DNA of 64,000 bases from Lunularia cruciata (GCA_948567375.1 OX419761.1:47432501-47496500); one strand, 5' to 3'; positions 1 through 11,547 are shown, numbered from the stretch's first letter. Made by a program: numbers and translations. The notes: generated from the letters alone by a model not told the origin.

Positions 1-288
1 AATAGAAGATTGGAGTGGAAGATCACATTGACTTTCAAACAGAAGAAACTTAGAATACCTAGCATGAGCTTGGGTTTTGATGTTTATAGGAAACAAGGTT
101 ATTGGGAAGTTCCCAAAGATACTTCCTACTAGAAGCCATATTCTTAGAGTACAAGCTAATGCAGCCAAGAAACTTCCAAAGAAGCTTCCTCTTATGAGCC
201 ACATACTTGGCATGCAAGCTAAGCTAGCCAAGAAGCTTCCTTCTAGAAGTTGCCGACTTGGCATACACGTTACTCAATACTTGGAAGG

Positions 289-1802
289 TGTAATCTTTGA
301 GGACAGTAGACATAAGAGAAACATGGAAGAGGAAACACAAGATTTCAAAATCAACCTCCAATGCCACAAAGGAGCACCTTGATTGTATTATATAGCAAAG
401 GGTACTCTTCCAAAGGAAGCTCCACCCTTGGTTTAGATACATGGATTGGTGACATGTAAGTGAGCTCTACCCTTAGATTGGTTTCATGCATGGGTGACAT
501 GCTGGTTCTGATCCTATCTGGTTGGTCAAACCATATTTGACCAAAAGGAATCTTTAGAGAATCTTCTTGTAGAAATCTCCAAATCAATGGTGAGATACCA
601 TTGGAAAACTCTTGGTGAGATATACTTGGGGGAGGCAAGGCCTTTTCTTTGTGGTGGTGGGGGAGGGGGAATCTACATGTGGGGAATCTGCATGGGGAGC
701 ATATGGGAATCTTCCAAGGTCTAATTCATCAGTTTAGGCCTCTGTAATATTCCGAGGACAAGAGAAGAGAGAAAACACATATTGCACACTCAAACATTCG
801 ATGCTCCAAGGGAGCACCTTCTCTTTATTATATAGACAAAGAGGATCTCCTCCAAGGAAGCTCCACCATAGGATTAAGGACACAGATAGGTGACATGTCA
901 GCAAACTCCACCCTTGGATTACTTACTTGGGTGGGTGACCTGTCTGGTCTAGGTCCTATCTGGTTGGTCAAACGAGCTTTGACCGGAGGGAATCTTCCTA
1001 TAGGAATCTCAGAATCACATGAGTAAGGTACCATTGGAAAGCTCTCGATGAGACAAACCAGGGGGGAGGGTAGGCCAACCTTTCTTGCATTGGGGGGGGG
1101 GGAATCTGCACATTTTTGAGGCCTAATTCATCCGTTTAGGCCTCCAAAATTGCCTTCAAAGTTCAGGCATATTTCGGTTCCTAATCTATTAGTAGAAGTC
1201 CCCTTTTGGTGATACCTCTTTCTGATCTGTTTAGTCCATCATGTGTAACATTCTTCCAGATGTTACCAAACCAATTCTCACCTTTAAATCATATGTCTAG
1301 CTATTGGTTCTAAGGTTCTCAAGTCTATTTTGGTTTCTGCCCTATTAGTAGAAGTACTCTTTTGGTGATACTTCTATCTGATCTATTTTGACCATCATGT
1401 ATAACATCATTCTAGATGTTACCAAACCGAATTTCACATCTAGATCATATGGCTAACCCTTGGTATTACAGCCTCCAAAATGAGCTCTAGAGTTTCCAGG
1501 CTATTTTTGGCTAGTACTCTAGAAGTAGAAGTTCTCTTTTGGTGGCACCTCTATTTGAACTACCTAGACCATAATGCATAACATCCTTCCAAATGTTACC
1601 AAGCCAGTTTCCACCTCTAGATAATATGTTTAGCTTTTGGTATTACAAATTCAAGCCATTTTTGGCTCTTGCACTATTAGTAGAAGTCCTATTTTGGTGA
1701 GATCTCTATCTGATCTAACTAACCCATTATATATAACATCCTTCCAGATGTTACCAACCCAATTTTCAACTCTAGATGATATGTGTAGAGATTGGTATTA
1801 TA
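289..1802 (-). mobile_element. Solo LTR of family F inserted in E's 3' LTR, internally expanded
   Basis: The LTR runs from TGTAATC to GGTATTATA (plus strand) and is flanked by gaagg (284-288) and aaagg (1803-1807), a 5-bp target duplication with one mismatch. The empty site is visible in E's other LTR near 11320. The related LTR at 11548-12144 is 597 bp; this one is 1514 bp because an LTR-terminal segment is duplicated (289-747, then again from 748, offset 440 bp measured at the shared ggagcacctt) and because the far end carries a four-copy array. Both copies of the duplicated part keep a TATATAA box read on the minus strand. Confidence 0.8.
1141..1802. repeat. Four-copy tandem repeat inside the family F LTR, period 155-177 bp
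   Basis: The shared word tgttacca recurs at 1261, 1417, 1594 and 1749, each time preceded by the ctattagtagaagt / ggtgatac block. The sister LTR at 11548-12144 has a single copy, so the expansion happened in this lineage. Confidence 0.8.
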
Positions 1803-1912
1803 AAAGGTACCAAGAAGTTTCTTAGATGCTTCTAGAACATTCTTAGATTGCTTGGCCAATTTGCTTACTTGTTAGCTTTGACTTACTTGTCTACTAACAC
1901 CATATTGCTATA

Positions 1913-4200
1913 CATTCTCCCATTGCTTGTTGGTGATATCTTTGCTGCCATGGAATCTTCAAACTCCTAGATGACCTTTTGCGCATTGTGGAGATGAGAA
2001 AGAGGCTCCCATGTGGTATCATGGAGGACATACTCTTTTCAAAGGACTTTGTATTCAAGGTGTTATTGTCGGCCATGTTGGATGCTACAACATGCAAAGA
2101 TATGATCAACTTCATACTCCTCATGATTGTTGATAGGTACTACGTTGAGTGTTTGGTCCCTAAAACTTTGCATGGTGTAGTTTCCAAATGTTTTAGAAAA
2201 GTTGTGTCCTTATTGGAGCCAACATTTGATAGGCAAGTCATGTTTGCCACAAGCTCATGGGATTCTACCAGAACTTTTAGAAACCAACCTCAATGGTCCA
2301 AGTACTTTTGCACTAAATGGGTGGTTTTTCCATCTAAAATTTCCGCAAGATAGGTTCTATGTTGTTCTTCATCAATATGGAAACTACATCAACTACTTTC
2401 ACAAGTGGGCTCATGTTCTTTGAAGAATGAGTGGTTTTAGCTTTTCCATACTCATGGACACTCTTAATATCAAGCAAGTTAATTCTCATCACCTAGAATT
2501 ACTATATTTATGACTTGAAACACAACTTAAACCAATGGCTTGTTTTTGGTGTTGGTGACAATGGAATGCTACACCGTGCTTCTGATGCAACTTGTATGGG
2601 GAAAGCAAATGACTTTGGTTGCCACTTCATTCATAACATCTCTACCCAAGGTTTCATCCTAGAGCATCTCCAAAAGGATCTTGGAACTACTTTTTTTTTG
2701 ACTCTGATGATTGAACATGCATGGTGGAGGGGCTTTGAGGTCTGGATCATTTTTGAAAGTGTCAAATTCTTGTTTGAATGCAAGATCAGAATGTAGTTTA
2801 GGTTAGTGAGTTGAGGTTTGAGTTGTTGACATGGGATGGGAGAATGAAAGGGTTGGATACAAAATGAAGATGGATTAGAAATGTAGGGTTTCAACTTTGA
2901 AATATGAAAGATAGGGTGGATTCACACATGATTAGGCAAGGCAAGACAATTCAGCAAGCAACATGAAAAATAATTTGGGTAACATCAAATGGACCTATCT
3001 AATTAGGGGTAAGTTCATAAACTTGGGTATCAAGTGGGAAGTGCAAGTTACTACAAGAAAGTATGCCCTTATCACTTAGTTGAAAGGTGAGATCTTGATG
3101 ATGTTGATCAACATATTGCTTTTGGATTTTGAGCAATGAGGAAATGAGATTTGGCTTGTAGACAAGAAGGTAGAAGTATGCAGAATGTGAGACAACAAAG
3201 TAGCAAGAAGGGAATTTGAAACAAGTGGGTCTTGGCCAAAATCAAGGAAGAAAGGAGAGAATCTTGTGCTTGCCTACTTGGAGTTATTGTAGGTAAACTC
3301 AAGAGCCACAAGGCAAGCATCCCAATTGGTATGGTAAATTTTTACAAAGGCACAAAATATATCTTCCAAGGTACATTTTGCATGTTTGGTTTACCCATTA
3401 GTTTGAGGATGATAGGCCATAGACAAAGCAAGCTTGGTGCCAAGTGGCTTGAAGAGTACTTGGCAAAATTTACCAATGAATCAAGGATCACGGTCAAGAT
3501 GAGAACCCTTAGCATCCCATGGTGCTTGAAGATAATATCAAAGTAAATCTTGGCTAGCATTGGAGCATCCATGGTGGATGCCAAATGAATATGCTTGCTA
3601 AGTTTATTGACAAACACCACAATGGTGGTATAGCCTTGATCTGTGTTGGTAAGGATGTGATGAAGTCAAGACTTACATGTTCCTATCAGGTATTGGAATG
3701 GGAAGTGGTTGAAGAAGTTCACCTAGTTTTTGGTTGCTAACTTTGTTGCATTGGCAACTCTCTCAAGATCAAACAAACTCTTGAACTTCTTATGCCATGT
3801 TTGGCCACCACCATTGATGTTGGAGTGTACTTAGGCTTTTATCTACACCTAAATGACCAATGATTGGTAAGTCATGGGCTTCTTGAAGCTACAAAAGCCG
3901 AAAGTCATCCATAGTTGGAACATAGATCTAATTCTCACAAAATAAAGGACCCTCCTTGAAAGAAACGTGTTGTAATTCTTGTCATGCATTGCAAAACAAT
4001 TTTGTAACAATTGAAAAAAGAAGTCCTATTGTAAAGCAATCTTGAATGCCATGTATACGTTTGAGTTAGTTGACACCATGGTGATTGTTGCTACCATGAG
4101 AGAGTTAGGAATAAGCTTCAAATCAAGATGTTGTGATTAGGCATTGTGAATGACATGGAACCTTGAGTTTTTACTCAAGCATGATCAAAAGACTATAGGT
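1913..4200 (-). pseudogene. E integrase and chromodomain remnant
   Basis: This stretch aligns base for base with the integrase-chromodomain of element A (13490-14800). The chromodomain part lies about 1940-2130, and the integrase core around 2850-3700. The third position of the DDE triad (revcomp near 3390-3410) reads Lys (AAA), as in A and B. Stops and indels occur throughout. A segment of about 700 bp, 2141-2850, has no counterpart in A or B and looks like a later insertion that I could not identify. Confidence 0.7.
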
Positions 4201-5480
4201 TTTGCTCCTACCAATGATGTTTGTTTATGATTGGTTTGTATGATCATTTGTTTCTCCAAGAGATAATACCTCCATACCTTTGCTGCATATACCATTGCTA
4301 ATTGTTCTTTATCTTGAGTAGAGTAATTCCTTTCTACAATGTTTAGTTGATGAGACATAAAGGCAATGGGATGTAACTCATATGAAAATTCTTGCTACAA
4401 CACAACTCCAATAGCAAATTTAAAAGCATCAAAATAAACACACAAGGTAATTGAGAATAATATGGCTAGAAGGTTGGTCATAAAGACACCATCTGCTTCA
4501 ATTTCTTGAATGCTTCTTTGTGCTTGGTTGTCCACTAAAAAATTGAGGTCTTCCCCATGATTTTAATCAATAGTGCAATCACATGAGCATAATAGCAAGT
4601 GAAAAATTGGTAAAAACTTACCAATTCATTAAATACTTTCACTTTTGTGACATCCTTCAAAGTAAGCCAATTGGTTATGGCTTTGATTTTCTCCTCTTCT
4701 ATCTTGCTCCCTTTTGATAAGACTTTATGATCCAAGAAGGTAACTTTCTTTTCCCAAGTGTACATTTTGACTTTATGTAGTAAAAATTCCATTGGCATAT
4801 TCATCTTAGGACTCTTATACATGATTGTTGTGTTTTTGTCTCTCCTTTACTATAGAATAAAATATCATCCAAGAACACCACCATGTACCAATCCAATAGC
4901 TTATCTAACACCCAATGCATTTGATCCATGAAACTGCCAAAGCATTAGTGAGCACAAAAAGTAAGACTCTCTATTCAAAATGCACAAACCTTGTGCAAAA
5001 GGAAGTATTTTGCATATCTTCCTTATCAATGAGAGTTTGCCAATAGCCACTTTGAAGATCCAACTTGGAGAAATATTGCACTCTACTAAATTGATCAACA
5101 TGTCATCAATCCAAAGCAAAGGATATGTATTCTTTGTGGTTTTTTTTATTAAGGCTATGGTAGTCAATATAGAATTTAAATCCTTTATTCTTCTTTACTA
5201 TAAAGAGCATTGGTGCTTCCCATGGAGATGTACCAATGTTGTTTGAAAATTTTCTTTAACAACTTGGTCAATATTGTTTGAAGCTCTTCTAAATCCTTCA
5301 ATGAGAGCCTATACATTGGTCTACTCATAAGATTCTATTAGCATTAGCTCAATCTTGAAGGGCATATATTGATTACAATGTTATCCCTTTGGTAGATCAT
5401 CCAAAAACACATTTGCAAACTTCTAAACTATGTGATCAATGATGGTTTGATGAGGCTTCTAGCCCTCATCAGCTTCTTCT
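4200..5480 (-). pseudogene. E RNase H and reverse transcriptase remnant
   Basis: This is the minus-strand counterpart of A 15100-16360. The RNase H part lies about 4200-4700. The RT part (4830-5300) retains recognisable fragments such as the primer-grip and aspartate surroundings, but is broken by frameshifts. It ends in the linker before RT that reads ggtctactcat on the plus strand. It would have copied the element RNA to DNA; it is non-functional. Confidence 0.7.
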
Positions 5481-5559
5481 TGTGCAATTGGCTTGGTCTA
5501 CATCACATAAACAAGAACATCTTCTTCTAAAGCTTGCTCTACTATTGCTTTGTTGACAA

Positions 5560-5977
5560 ACTTCCCATCTGGAGATTGACTATTTGTAGGTGTTTTACTC
5601 ATAAGTGCTAGACAACCTAATCAATAATTCTGATCTTAGTATTGTACTTGAATTTTTTATTGGGTCCATCAAATTGAATCTTATGATGTTCAAACCAATG
5701 TAGACCTAGAATGACATTATGGTGTAAAGACACTACTACAAACTCATACATTCCAAATACTCTTTCTCAATTCTTGAATGTAACAAGGTATGAGGTATGG
5801 AATACAAAAACCTTTCAACCATCTAACATCATCAATTTACTGCCAAACATTAGTTTGATAAAATCACATATTTCCTTTGTGAATTGCATGGACATGTAAT
5901 TCTTTGAACTCCGAAAAGCAACCTAAATCTTACAACCATGATCAAATATCATACCTTGCAAATGAAGCATACTTATA
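5560..5977 (-). pseudogene. E aspartic protease remnant
   Basis: This matches A 16640-17030 and B 31440-31750 in order and wording, including the segment that encodes the loop after the active-site Asp in those copies. It stops exactly where the 3.8 kb solo LTR is inserted and continues into gag beyond 9770. Confidence 0.65.
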
Positions 5978-5982
5978 TATGT

Positions 5983-6776
5983 TGTGACAACCCGGCAAAT
6001 ATCACTTTTGCGGTAATCGGGTAAGTAAAGTTCGTTCCCGCAGAGATACGAGTCAGAAATGTCCAAATACAAAGTCAAACAGTAACATGTAGTTCTTCTT
6101 GGTTGCATCTTTAATCTCTCAAGTAGAAACCACACCCAGAAGAGAGTAACAAGCATTGACTCGCAATCTTGTCACAAATTAACACTCCTTAATCACATCT
6201 TCATCAAATCTTTCCAAACAATCTTGATTGTGATGATTCATGCTCTCCCAAAAATGGCACTTCACTGCAAAACGACTTCGCCTCAAAATTGTGTTCCACC
6301 CCTCCATTGAAGGTACAACTTCCTCAATCAAAATTGCTTCACATCAACTTCGCACTGCACTCACAAATGCAGAATACTACCAACACTACAATTCCTCTCA
6401 GGTCTGTCAAGGCATTGCTTCGATTGCACTTCATTCAGGATCAAACACACAGAATGAAGATCAAGGCTATGGAATCCAACATCCAACAAGCACTCTGACT
6501 TGCACTTCAAAATTCTTCACACACTCACAAACATAGACACAAAGTTGATACTTGAAATCAAGCTCAAGCGATGAGCACTGCTTCACAGCACTTTGCTTTA
6601 TCTATTCTCAAAAATAATGAGCATTGAACAACATTTGATTGCGAATGCCACTCTTAAGTAGTGAACAAGTCGACAGTTCTAACAACTATACCATTCTACA
6701 ACAACTGTTCTAACCTGCAGATCCAAAATGACAATGCACCTCTTCATATCTGCCTCTTCAAATCTCAAATCTGTTA
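5983..6776. other. 3' part of the solo LTR without a recognisable gene
   Basis: This is U5 sequence downstream of the LTR ORF. It matches 36608-37400 of D in order, including the ggtaatcgggtaagtaaag-type end next to the LTR terminus. I see no further coding signal. Confidence 0.6.
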
Positions 6777-7603
6777 CTACTCCGATCCGATGTCTACTTC
6801 TTCCTTGGCTTTCAAACCCGAACCCAAAGTAATCTTACTTGCTATCATTTTTTCCTTGGGTTTCATATCTCCTACTTCTTCTCCCAATTCCAGCAACTCT
6901 CTTTCCTGATCTGAAATTCCACTAGTGGGTAATCTATCTAACTTCTTATCTCCCAACCCACTATTCTCTAATGTCCCCATCGGTAACTCCAAAGACATTT
7001 TCACTCCTATGTTATCTACTTTGGGTTTTGCTTCAACATCTTTCCAAAGCTTTTCTATCTCTATTTTCACTAAGTCTAGTCTAATTGCAATATTATCTTC
7101 TACCTCTAATATCTTCCTTCTACACAAGTTCTCAATTTAATCAACAAGGCGTTCATCTCGGTGTCTTTTGCCTATCTTCGCCTCGTCTCTTGCACCAACA
7201 ATTTCAACTCGTGCAGTCTCGTCTCTTCAATTTGAACACTGGCCTCTGTACTCAACATTGCATTCATTTGGAGGACAATCTCCTTTATTGGCTCCAATCT
7301 TGTCTTCCTTTCTTGTTCCCGATCTGCAAGCCAGTCCTCTCTGTACATTGCCAACTCCTCCTCAAATTTGGCTTTCACCGTCTCCTTCTCCTTCTCCTTT
7401 TGTACTACCTTCTCCTCTTGATTACGAAGTAATTCTTGTAATCGGTCTTCTTCTTTGTATCGCGCCGCCAACTCTCGTTGCTAGAGTTGTTTCTTCTCCT
7501 CCATACTCTCCATCACTCTATCAAGCTCTTGATCCTTTGCTGCTAGTTTTGCCATAGCATGGATTACTTCTACTCTTGAATCAGCAAACTACTGCTTCAA
7601 GAT
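6777..7603 (-). pseudogene. C-terminal coiled-coil continuation of the LTR-borne ORF
   Basis: After the stop at 7604 the same frame stays recognisable to about 7172 (Glu/Lys/Arg/Gln-rich coiled coil). A frame change then leads to the stretch 7127-6777, ending in EVDIGSE. The D copy ends EVDIGSG at 37404, so the shared C-terminus shows that the ancestral protein ran from about 9352 to 6777, roughly 860 codons. Confidence 0.65.
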
Positions 7604-9352
7604 TTAGTATTCAGGTACTTGTCTCTCCCTTGCTATGTCACTCTTCTTCACAAGCTCCTCTTGATAGCTCACTTCTCTCTTCAGGTCTTCAATTACCTGA
7701 CTTTTCTCTACTACCTCTGCTTGCATTACTTCCCTTTCCTCCTCACCTTGGGTTACACTCTTCTTCAACTCCGAGTTCTCTTCGTCTAGTCGCGCTAACA
7801 CCTGCAACACAATCTTTACCTCTGGACAAGTCGACTGCATCTCCTTCTTCTTGTGCTCCAACTTCACCAACAATGGGCACACAATTTCTTGCAAGTACTC
7901 CACTCCATCATTGGCAACTACTTCTTCCTGCATAGAAATATCCTTCCTTACCTCTTCTTTACCCGATACTTGCCTTCTCCTTTGCAGTCTTCGTATCGGA
8001 ATTGACGCCTCACTGCCCGAGCTTTCTCCAACCTCTTCCTTCACTTTACTCGGCCCCGCTTCACACTTTGCCTTACGTCTTGAGCAAACTCCTTGCAGTA
8101 TTGTGATCTTCCTTTCCTTGGGCACAGTTACTTTGTCCTCCAACTGTGTGTTGTCTTTGGCCTCCATCTCAGCGTACACCTCTTCCTCCTCGTATTCATC
8201 AGCTGTTGGTGCCGATGTCATCTCTCCCACTTCATCACTATCGCTGCTTGTATCTCCACTTTGCAATGTTAGCTCAGGCTCCTCCTCGTGTTCCGAGTCT
8301 TCCGTTTTGAGCTTGGCATCTCTTTCTAAGTCCTCATCCTCTAACTCAATCACCATCATACTTTGCCTCGGGTTACTTCTTTGCATCTTCCAAGGTTTCT
8401 TGCTATCTTCGGCTTGTCCTTGCCGACTCCTCTTCTTCGTTGGAGTACTTACTACGACCTCCACGTTCTTCCTTGTCTTCGCGTAGTAGTCGTCGGTGCT
8501 CCTGATTTGGAGAATGTACGGTTGTTCCTCGATATCAACCTCCTTTTGCACATCCGGATGGAAGTGTGACACCATCCTAGTCCGCTCCGCCAAATTTAGC
8601 AAGTTGAGCCCAAGGTAGAAGTGTGCTGCAAATGGCACAATGTAGTGTGGAGGCGACTTATCCCGCAAATTCCACACCATCTGCCTTGTTCTCCCATGAA
8701 AACACCTCGCCCAATTGATTGGTTCTCCTGCAAACAACTTATGGAAGAACACCGCTTGGTGTTTCATCACATAAGTGGTTCTCTTTGGCTTCAAGATAGC
8801 CATCAGAGCACTCACGATCCCTCTCTTCACAGGGTCTTTGTAGCTCTCAACCTTGTACCCATTCTTTGTCCGTTTTGAAGAGAAGGCATCTCTCACCTCC
8901 TGAGTTTCCTGGGCTATCTCTCCCTTTCCCAAGAACATGGCTCCTTGCTCTGAGCCTGCTTCCTTCCCAAGTACAAGTCTCCAATCCAACTCTGTCCAAC
9001 GAGCCGGATTTCCTGTCTTCCCTTCTTCCTCGGGTCCATCGAGACACTTACTCTTGATGATTTCTGTCATGAGTCCTAGAAAACTTACATTCCAGTTCCA
9101 TGCCAGAAAGGTGATCCAAAGTTGGCTCAAGACTTTGATCATTGCTATCACATCTAGCCTCTGAATCGCATGATTTCTCACTGTGAATTCGGTGTTCTTC
9201 TTCCCTCTTCCCATCTCTTCTACTTTGTCACTTTCTCTCAATTTCACTCTCGCAACTTTGCCCTTGCGCACTAACACGATCCCAACTCTATTTCCCTTTC
9301 CCCGATCACCTGCAAGATGACTTCTCAACGGCAAAGGAAAATTACTTGACAT
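7604..9352 (-). CDS. LTR-borne ORF, intact 582-residue part of a long retroelement protein
   Basis: An open frame without stops lies inside the solo LTR, in the same sense as the element. I take the ATG at 9352 as the start because the homologous frame in C begins at the same MSSNF-like position and because the 12 codons upstream lie in the LTR promoter. A TATA box (CTATAAAA, 9373-9380) sits about 25 nt upstream. The N-terminal ~250 residues form a globular domain with conserved blocks such as AWNWN, YKVESYKDP, FFHKLFAGEP and PPHYIVPFAAHFYLG; these remind me of the putative transposon-associated domain seen in many plant retroelement ORFs, but I cannot name a family with certainty. After that comes a basic patch (KKRSRQ), a long acidic low-complexity region and a C-terminal coiled coil rich in Glu/Lys. 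Function is unknown. The ORF ends at a stop at 7604; the frame then goes on (next entry). Confidence 0.7.
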   Translation of the reverse strand: MSSNFPLPLRSHLAGDRGKGNRVGIVLVRKGKVARVKLRESDKVEEMGRGKKNTEFTVRNHAIQRLDVIAMIKVLSQLWITFLAWNWNVSFLGLMTEIIKSKCLDGPEEEGKTGNPARWTELDWRLVLGKEAGSEQGAMFLGKGEIAQETQEVRDAFSSKRTKNGYKVESYKDPVKRGIVSALMAILKPKRTTYVMKHQAVFFHKLFAGEPINWARCFHGRTRQMVWNLRDKSPPHYIVPFAAHFYLGLNLLNLAERTRMVSHFHPDVQKEVDIEEQPYILQIRSTDDYYAKTRKNVEVVVSTPTKKRSRQGQAEDSKKPWKMQRSNPRQSMMVIELEDEDLERDAKLKTEDSEHEEEPELTLQSGDTSSDSDEVGEMTSAPTADEYEEEEVYAEMEAKDNTQLEDKVTVPKERKITILQGVCSRRKAKCEAGPSKVKEEVGESSGSEASIPIRRLQRRRQVSGKEEVRKDISMQEEVVANDGVEYLQEIVCPLLVKLEHKKKEMQSTCPEVKIVLQVLARLDEENSELKKSVTQGEEEREVMQAEVVEKSQVIEDLKREVSYQEELVKKSDIARERQVPEY

Positions 9353-9770
9353 TTTGTCATTGCAGTTTTGATTTTTATAGAGTTGCACTTCTTCGTATTT
9401 TGTCGCTTCAAGTTTCTACCAAGAAATCACACCTCCGGCATGCACCTGTCACTGTCAATAAACCTTCACGTGTATGGGCCGCCAATTTTTAAACGACTCC
9501 TTCTTGAATTTCTTGCCCCGACGAAAGGTTGTTAGACTGTCTTCACCTTGGGTTGAGCTACCCCTGATACAAAGACAATTTACTTTGCGTTGTCTGCTGA
9601 TAGGGCATTTCCGAGTACTTTGCCTTATGACCCGAAGTCACTTTCCTTTGGGTTTCATCCCGAAGACTATTTCCTTTGCCTTCTTCGGCCATATAGGTGC
9701 AATTCGACTTCTCTGTACACTTCTTCTCCTTTATTTTGAGAAAAACAAAAAATGTGGGCACCACATATGT

Positions 9771-10937
9771 CAACCCTTCAATCCCATTGGAACTAATCAG
9801 ATTCCCAATAGATGGTCTAATATCTCCTATTAGGATTCTTTTTTCCCTGATTATCATACTTGATGAACTCCACTTGGGCAATTTGTTGAGGTCGTTTATT
9901 CTTGAGTAGACATTCAACAATGCAATGTCCAATTTGGTGATAATAAAAGCAACCACCAAGTGGTCTCCATTGAGAGGCATCAATTTTCATTGGTGTTTTC
10001 TCCTCCAACTATGTGTAATGTGTTGGTAGGTTTTGTGAAAATTGAGGTTGAGACCAAGTTGTGGTAACCAAGGAATCAAAGTGCTTAGCCAACTACATGG
10101 CTTTCTCAAAGTTTTTGCCTCTCATATGGTTACTTTTAAGTTGTTATGTGACTTCAAGGCCCTCATAAGTAGATCCAAAACTTCACCTTCTAGTATCTTT
10201 AGAATTATGATATTGGCACAACCACCTACTTCAGTTTTGCCAATTTATGTTGTGTAGCTCATATAATATTTATAACTTAGAATCTTCTAATTATTATGCT
10301 CTTGAATTTTTTCCATGTCAAAATCAATATAATAAACTACCATTGAGCTTACTACACTTAAATCACCATCATAGTTTTGCCACTCCATCCAATTTGCTTA
10401 AAGCCAAGAGATTTGTCTATGTTTATCTTGAGGATTTGTAGTTTCAAAATAAGATATGTAATTAAATACAAAATTCTCAATTGCACCTTGGAGATTCTTG
10501 CACTCAAATAAATTTGGCTTTGGAAATAGGATTTTCTCTTCTCCTTCTCAAAATAGTACTCTCGACTTGTTCTTGTTGTGAATGTTCTCTCATCTAAACA
10601 ATCAAGTAAGGTGCTCAATTTGTTATTGCACAAATTGAGGTCATCATTGTTATGCAATGATAACCTCAAGCATTGGCACAATTAGCTACTACTCTATCAA
10701 ACTACTTGAAATTATCTTAATTAACATGTAGATGCATCATGTCCACCACTCTTTGTAAATTACAATTAAAAGTATCAATAGTTCATTGGACAAGGTAATT
10801 GCATTCAAATTTTTTTATCCAAAGCGTGAAATGATAAATTGAATAAAATGATGTTTGGGTAGTATATGGATATAAAAATCCTAATGGTTTTGGAGAAATG
10901 GATTTTTTGATCCAACAATTCCATCCATCCCATTCTT
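9771..10937 (-). pseudogene. E gag remnant and leader
   Basis: This corresponds to the gag of A (17092-17620) and of B (31760-32760) and the untranslated leader up to the primer site. The zinc-knuckle region is near 9900-9980, where fragments of the C-x2-C-x4-H-x4-C motif survive. Stops and frameshifts occur throughout. Confidence 0.65.
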
Positions 10938-10950
10938 ACTCTAATACCAA
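10938..10950 (-). promoter_or_regulatory. Primer-binding site of E (initiator-Met tRNA type)
   Basis: The minus strand reads TTGGTATTAGAGT right after the LTR end. The standard site complementary to plant initiator-Met tRNA is TGGTATCAGAGC, so two bases have decayed. B's site at the same place (TTGTTATCAGAGC) supports the reading. Confidence 0.75.
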
Positions 10951-11436
10951 TATAAAAGATTGAGGAGAGAAATAAGAGAACAAAAGATCAAAGTGAAAGA
11001 TTACATTGGGACTCTCAAATGAGTGAAACTCCAAATTTTTAGCATGAGATTAGGCTTTGATAATTCATAGGAAATATAAAAAGCTCTTGGGAAGTTCCCA
11101 AAGAAGCTTCTTACTAGATGCAATCTTCTTGGAGTGCAAGTTAAGCCAACCAAGAAGTTTCTAAAGAAACTTCCTCCTATGAACTATCTACTTGGCATGC
11201 AAGCTAAACTAGTTTGGAAGCTTCCTAAGAAGCCACCTACTTGGCATGCAAGCTAAACTAGCCAAGAAACTTTCTCCTAGAAGATGTCTACTTGGCATAC
11301 ATGTTACATGATACTTGGATGATACCAAGAAGTTTCTTAGATGCTTCTAGAACATTCTTAGATTACTTGGCTGATTTGGCTTATTTGATCACCTTGTTGC
11401 CTCTTCTAACTTGTCTACAAATTCCATTTTGTTACA
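10951..11436 (-). repeat. 5' LTR of element E (uninterrupted)
   Basis: It is bounded by the primer site on its left and by TTGTTACA at its right end, the same terminus as in A's LTR. Length 486 bp, close to the 482 bp of A and 408 bp of B. It contains decayed copies of the GAAGCTTC array. The right flank begins agtct, the expected target-duplication position; the other side is outside the window. Confidence 0.8.
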
Positions 11437-11547
11437 AGTCTACTCATAGGAGTACTACTTGACAATAGCTTGATTTTGAAAGATATACCATTAACATTTT
11501 TGGAAGATCATCCAAAAACACATCCAAAAGCTCTCTCATTATCTAAT
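11437..11547 (-). pseudogene. Protease-RT linker scrap of a further E-family element
   Basis: This short piece matches A 16255-16370 (the stretch just before RT) and cannot belong to E, whose own copy of that stretch is at 5310-5420. It appears to be the target into which E (left) and F2 (right) were inserted. Confidence 0.6.

Larger units (their letters stand above)
1..1912 (-). repeat. 3' LTR of element E (interrupted)
   Basis: Positions 1-288 and 1808-1912 together match the uninterrupted partner LTR at 10951-11436, including the start like agattg, the repeated GAAGCTTC words and the inner end reading ccatattgctata. The first few bases appear to be cut off by the window edge. The sequence after 1912 is a weak purine tract on the minus strand, as expected beside a 3' LTR. 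Confidence 0.8.
5983..9765 (-). mobile_element. Solo LTR, 3.8 kb, Athila-like family (C/D type)
   Basis: On the minus strand it starts TGTGGTGCCC and ends GGGTTGTCACA, with short inverted termini. It is flanked on both sides by the same five bases, tatgt (5978-5982 and 9766-9770), and E's protease/gag sequence continues across it. The same ends bound the 5' LTR of D (36608-39920) and abut the primer site of C (17735) and the polypurine tract of C (26613). It is a complete LTR left after LTR-LTR recombination. At 3783 bp it is very long for an LTR because it carries a protein-coding frame. Confidence 0.9.
1..11436 (-). mobile_element. Element E: decayed Ty3/gypsy chromovirus with two nested solo LTRs
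   Basis: On the minus strand the order is 5' LTR (10951-11436), initiator-Met-type primer site, gag, protease, RT, RNase H, integrase, chromodomain, 3' LTR (1-1912). The identification rests on base-level similarity, in the same order, to the better preserved elements A and B further right. Two later insertions split it: a family F LTR inside the 3' LTR and a 3.8 kb Athila-like LTR between gag and protease. Every coding part is full of stops and indels, so it is dead and the oldest of the three family members. The left LTR end lies within a few bases of the window edge, so the left target duplication cannot be seen. Confidence 0.85.

Noticed and set aside
7851-8486. 211-codon plus-strand frame within the solo LTR
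   Set aside because: It is the mirror of the acidic region of the minus-strand LTR ORF, whose biased codons keep the other strand open.
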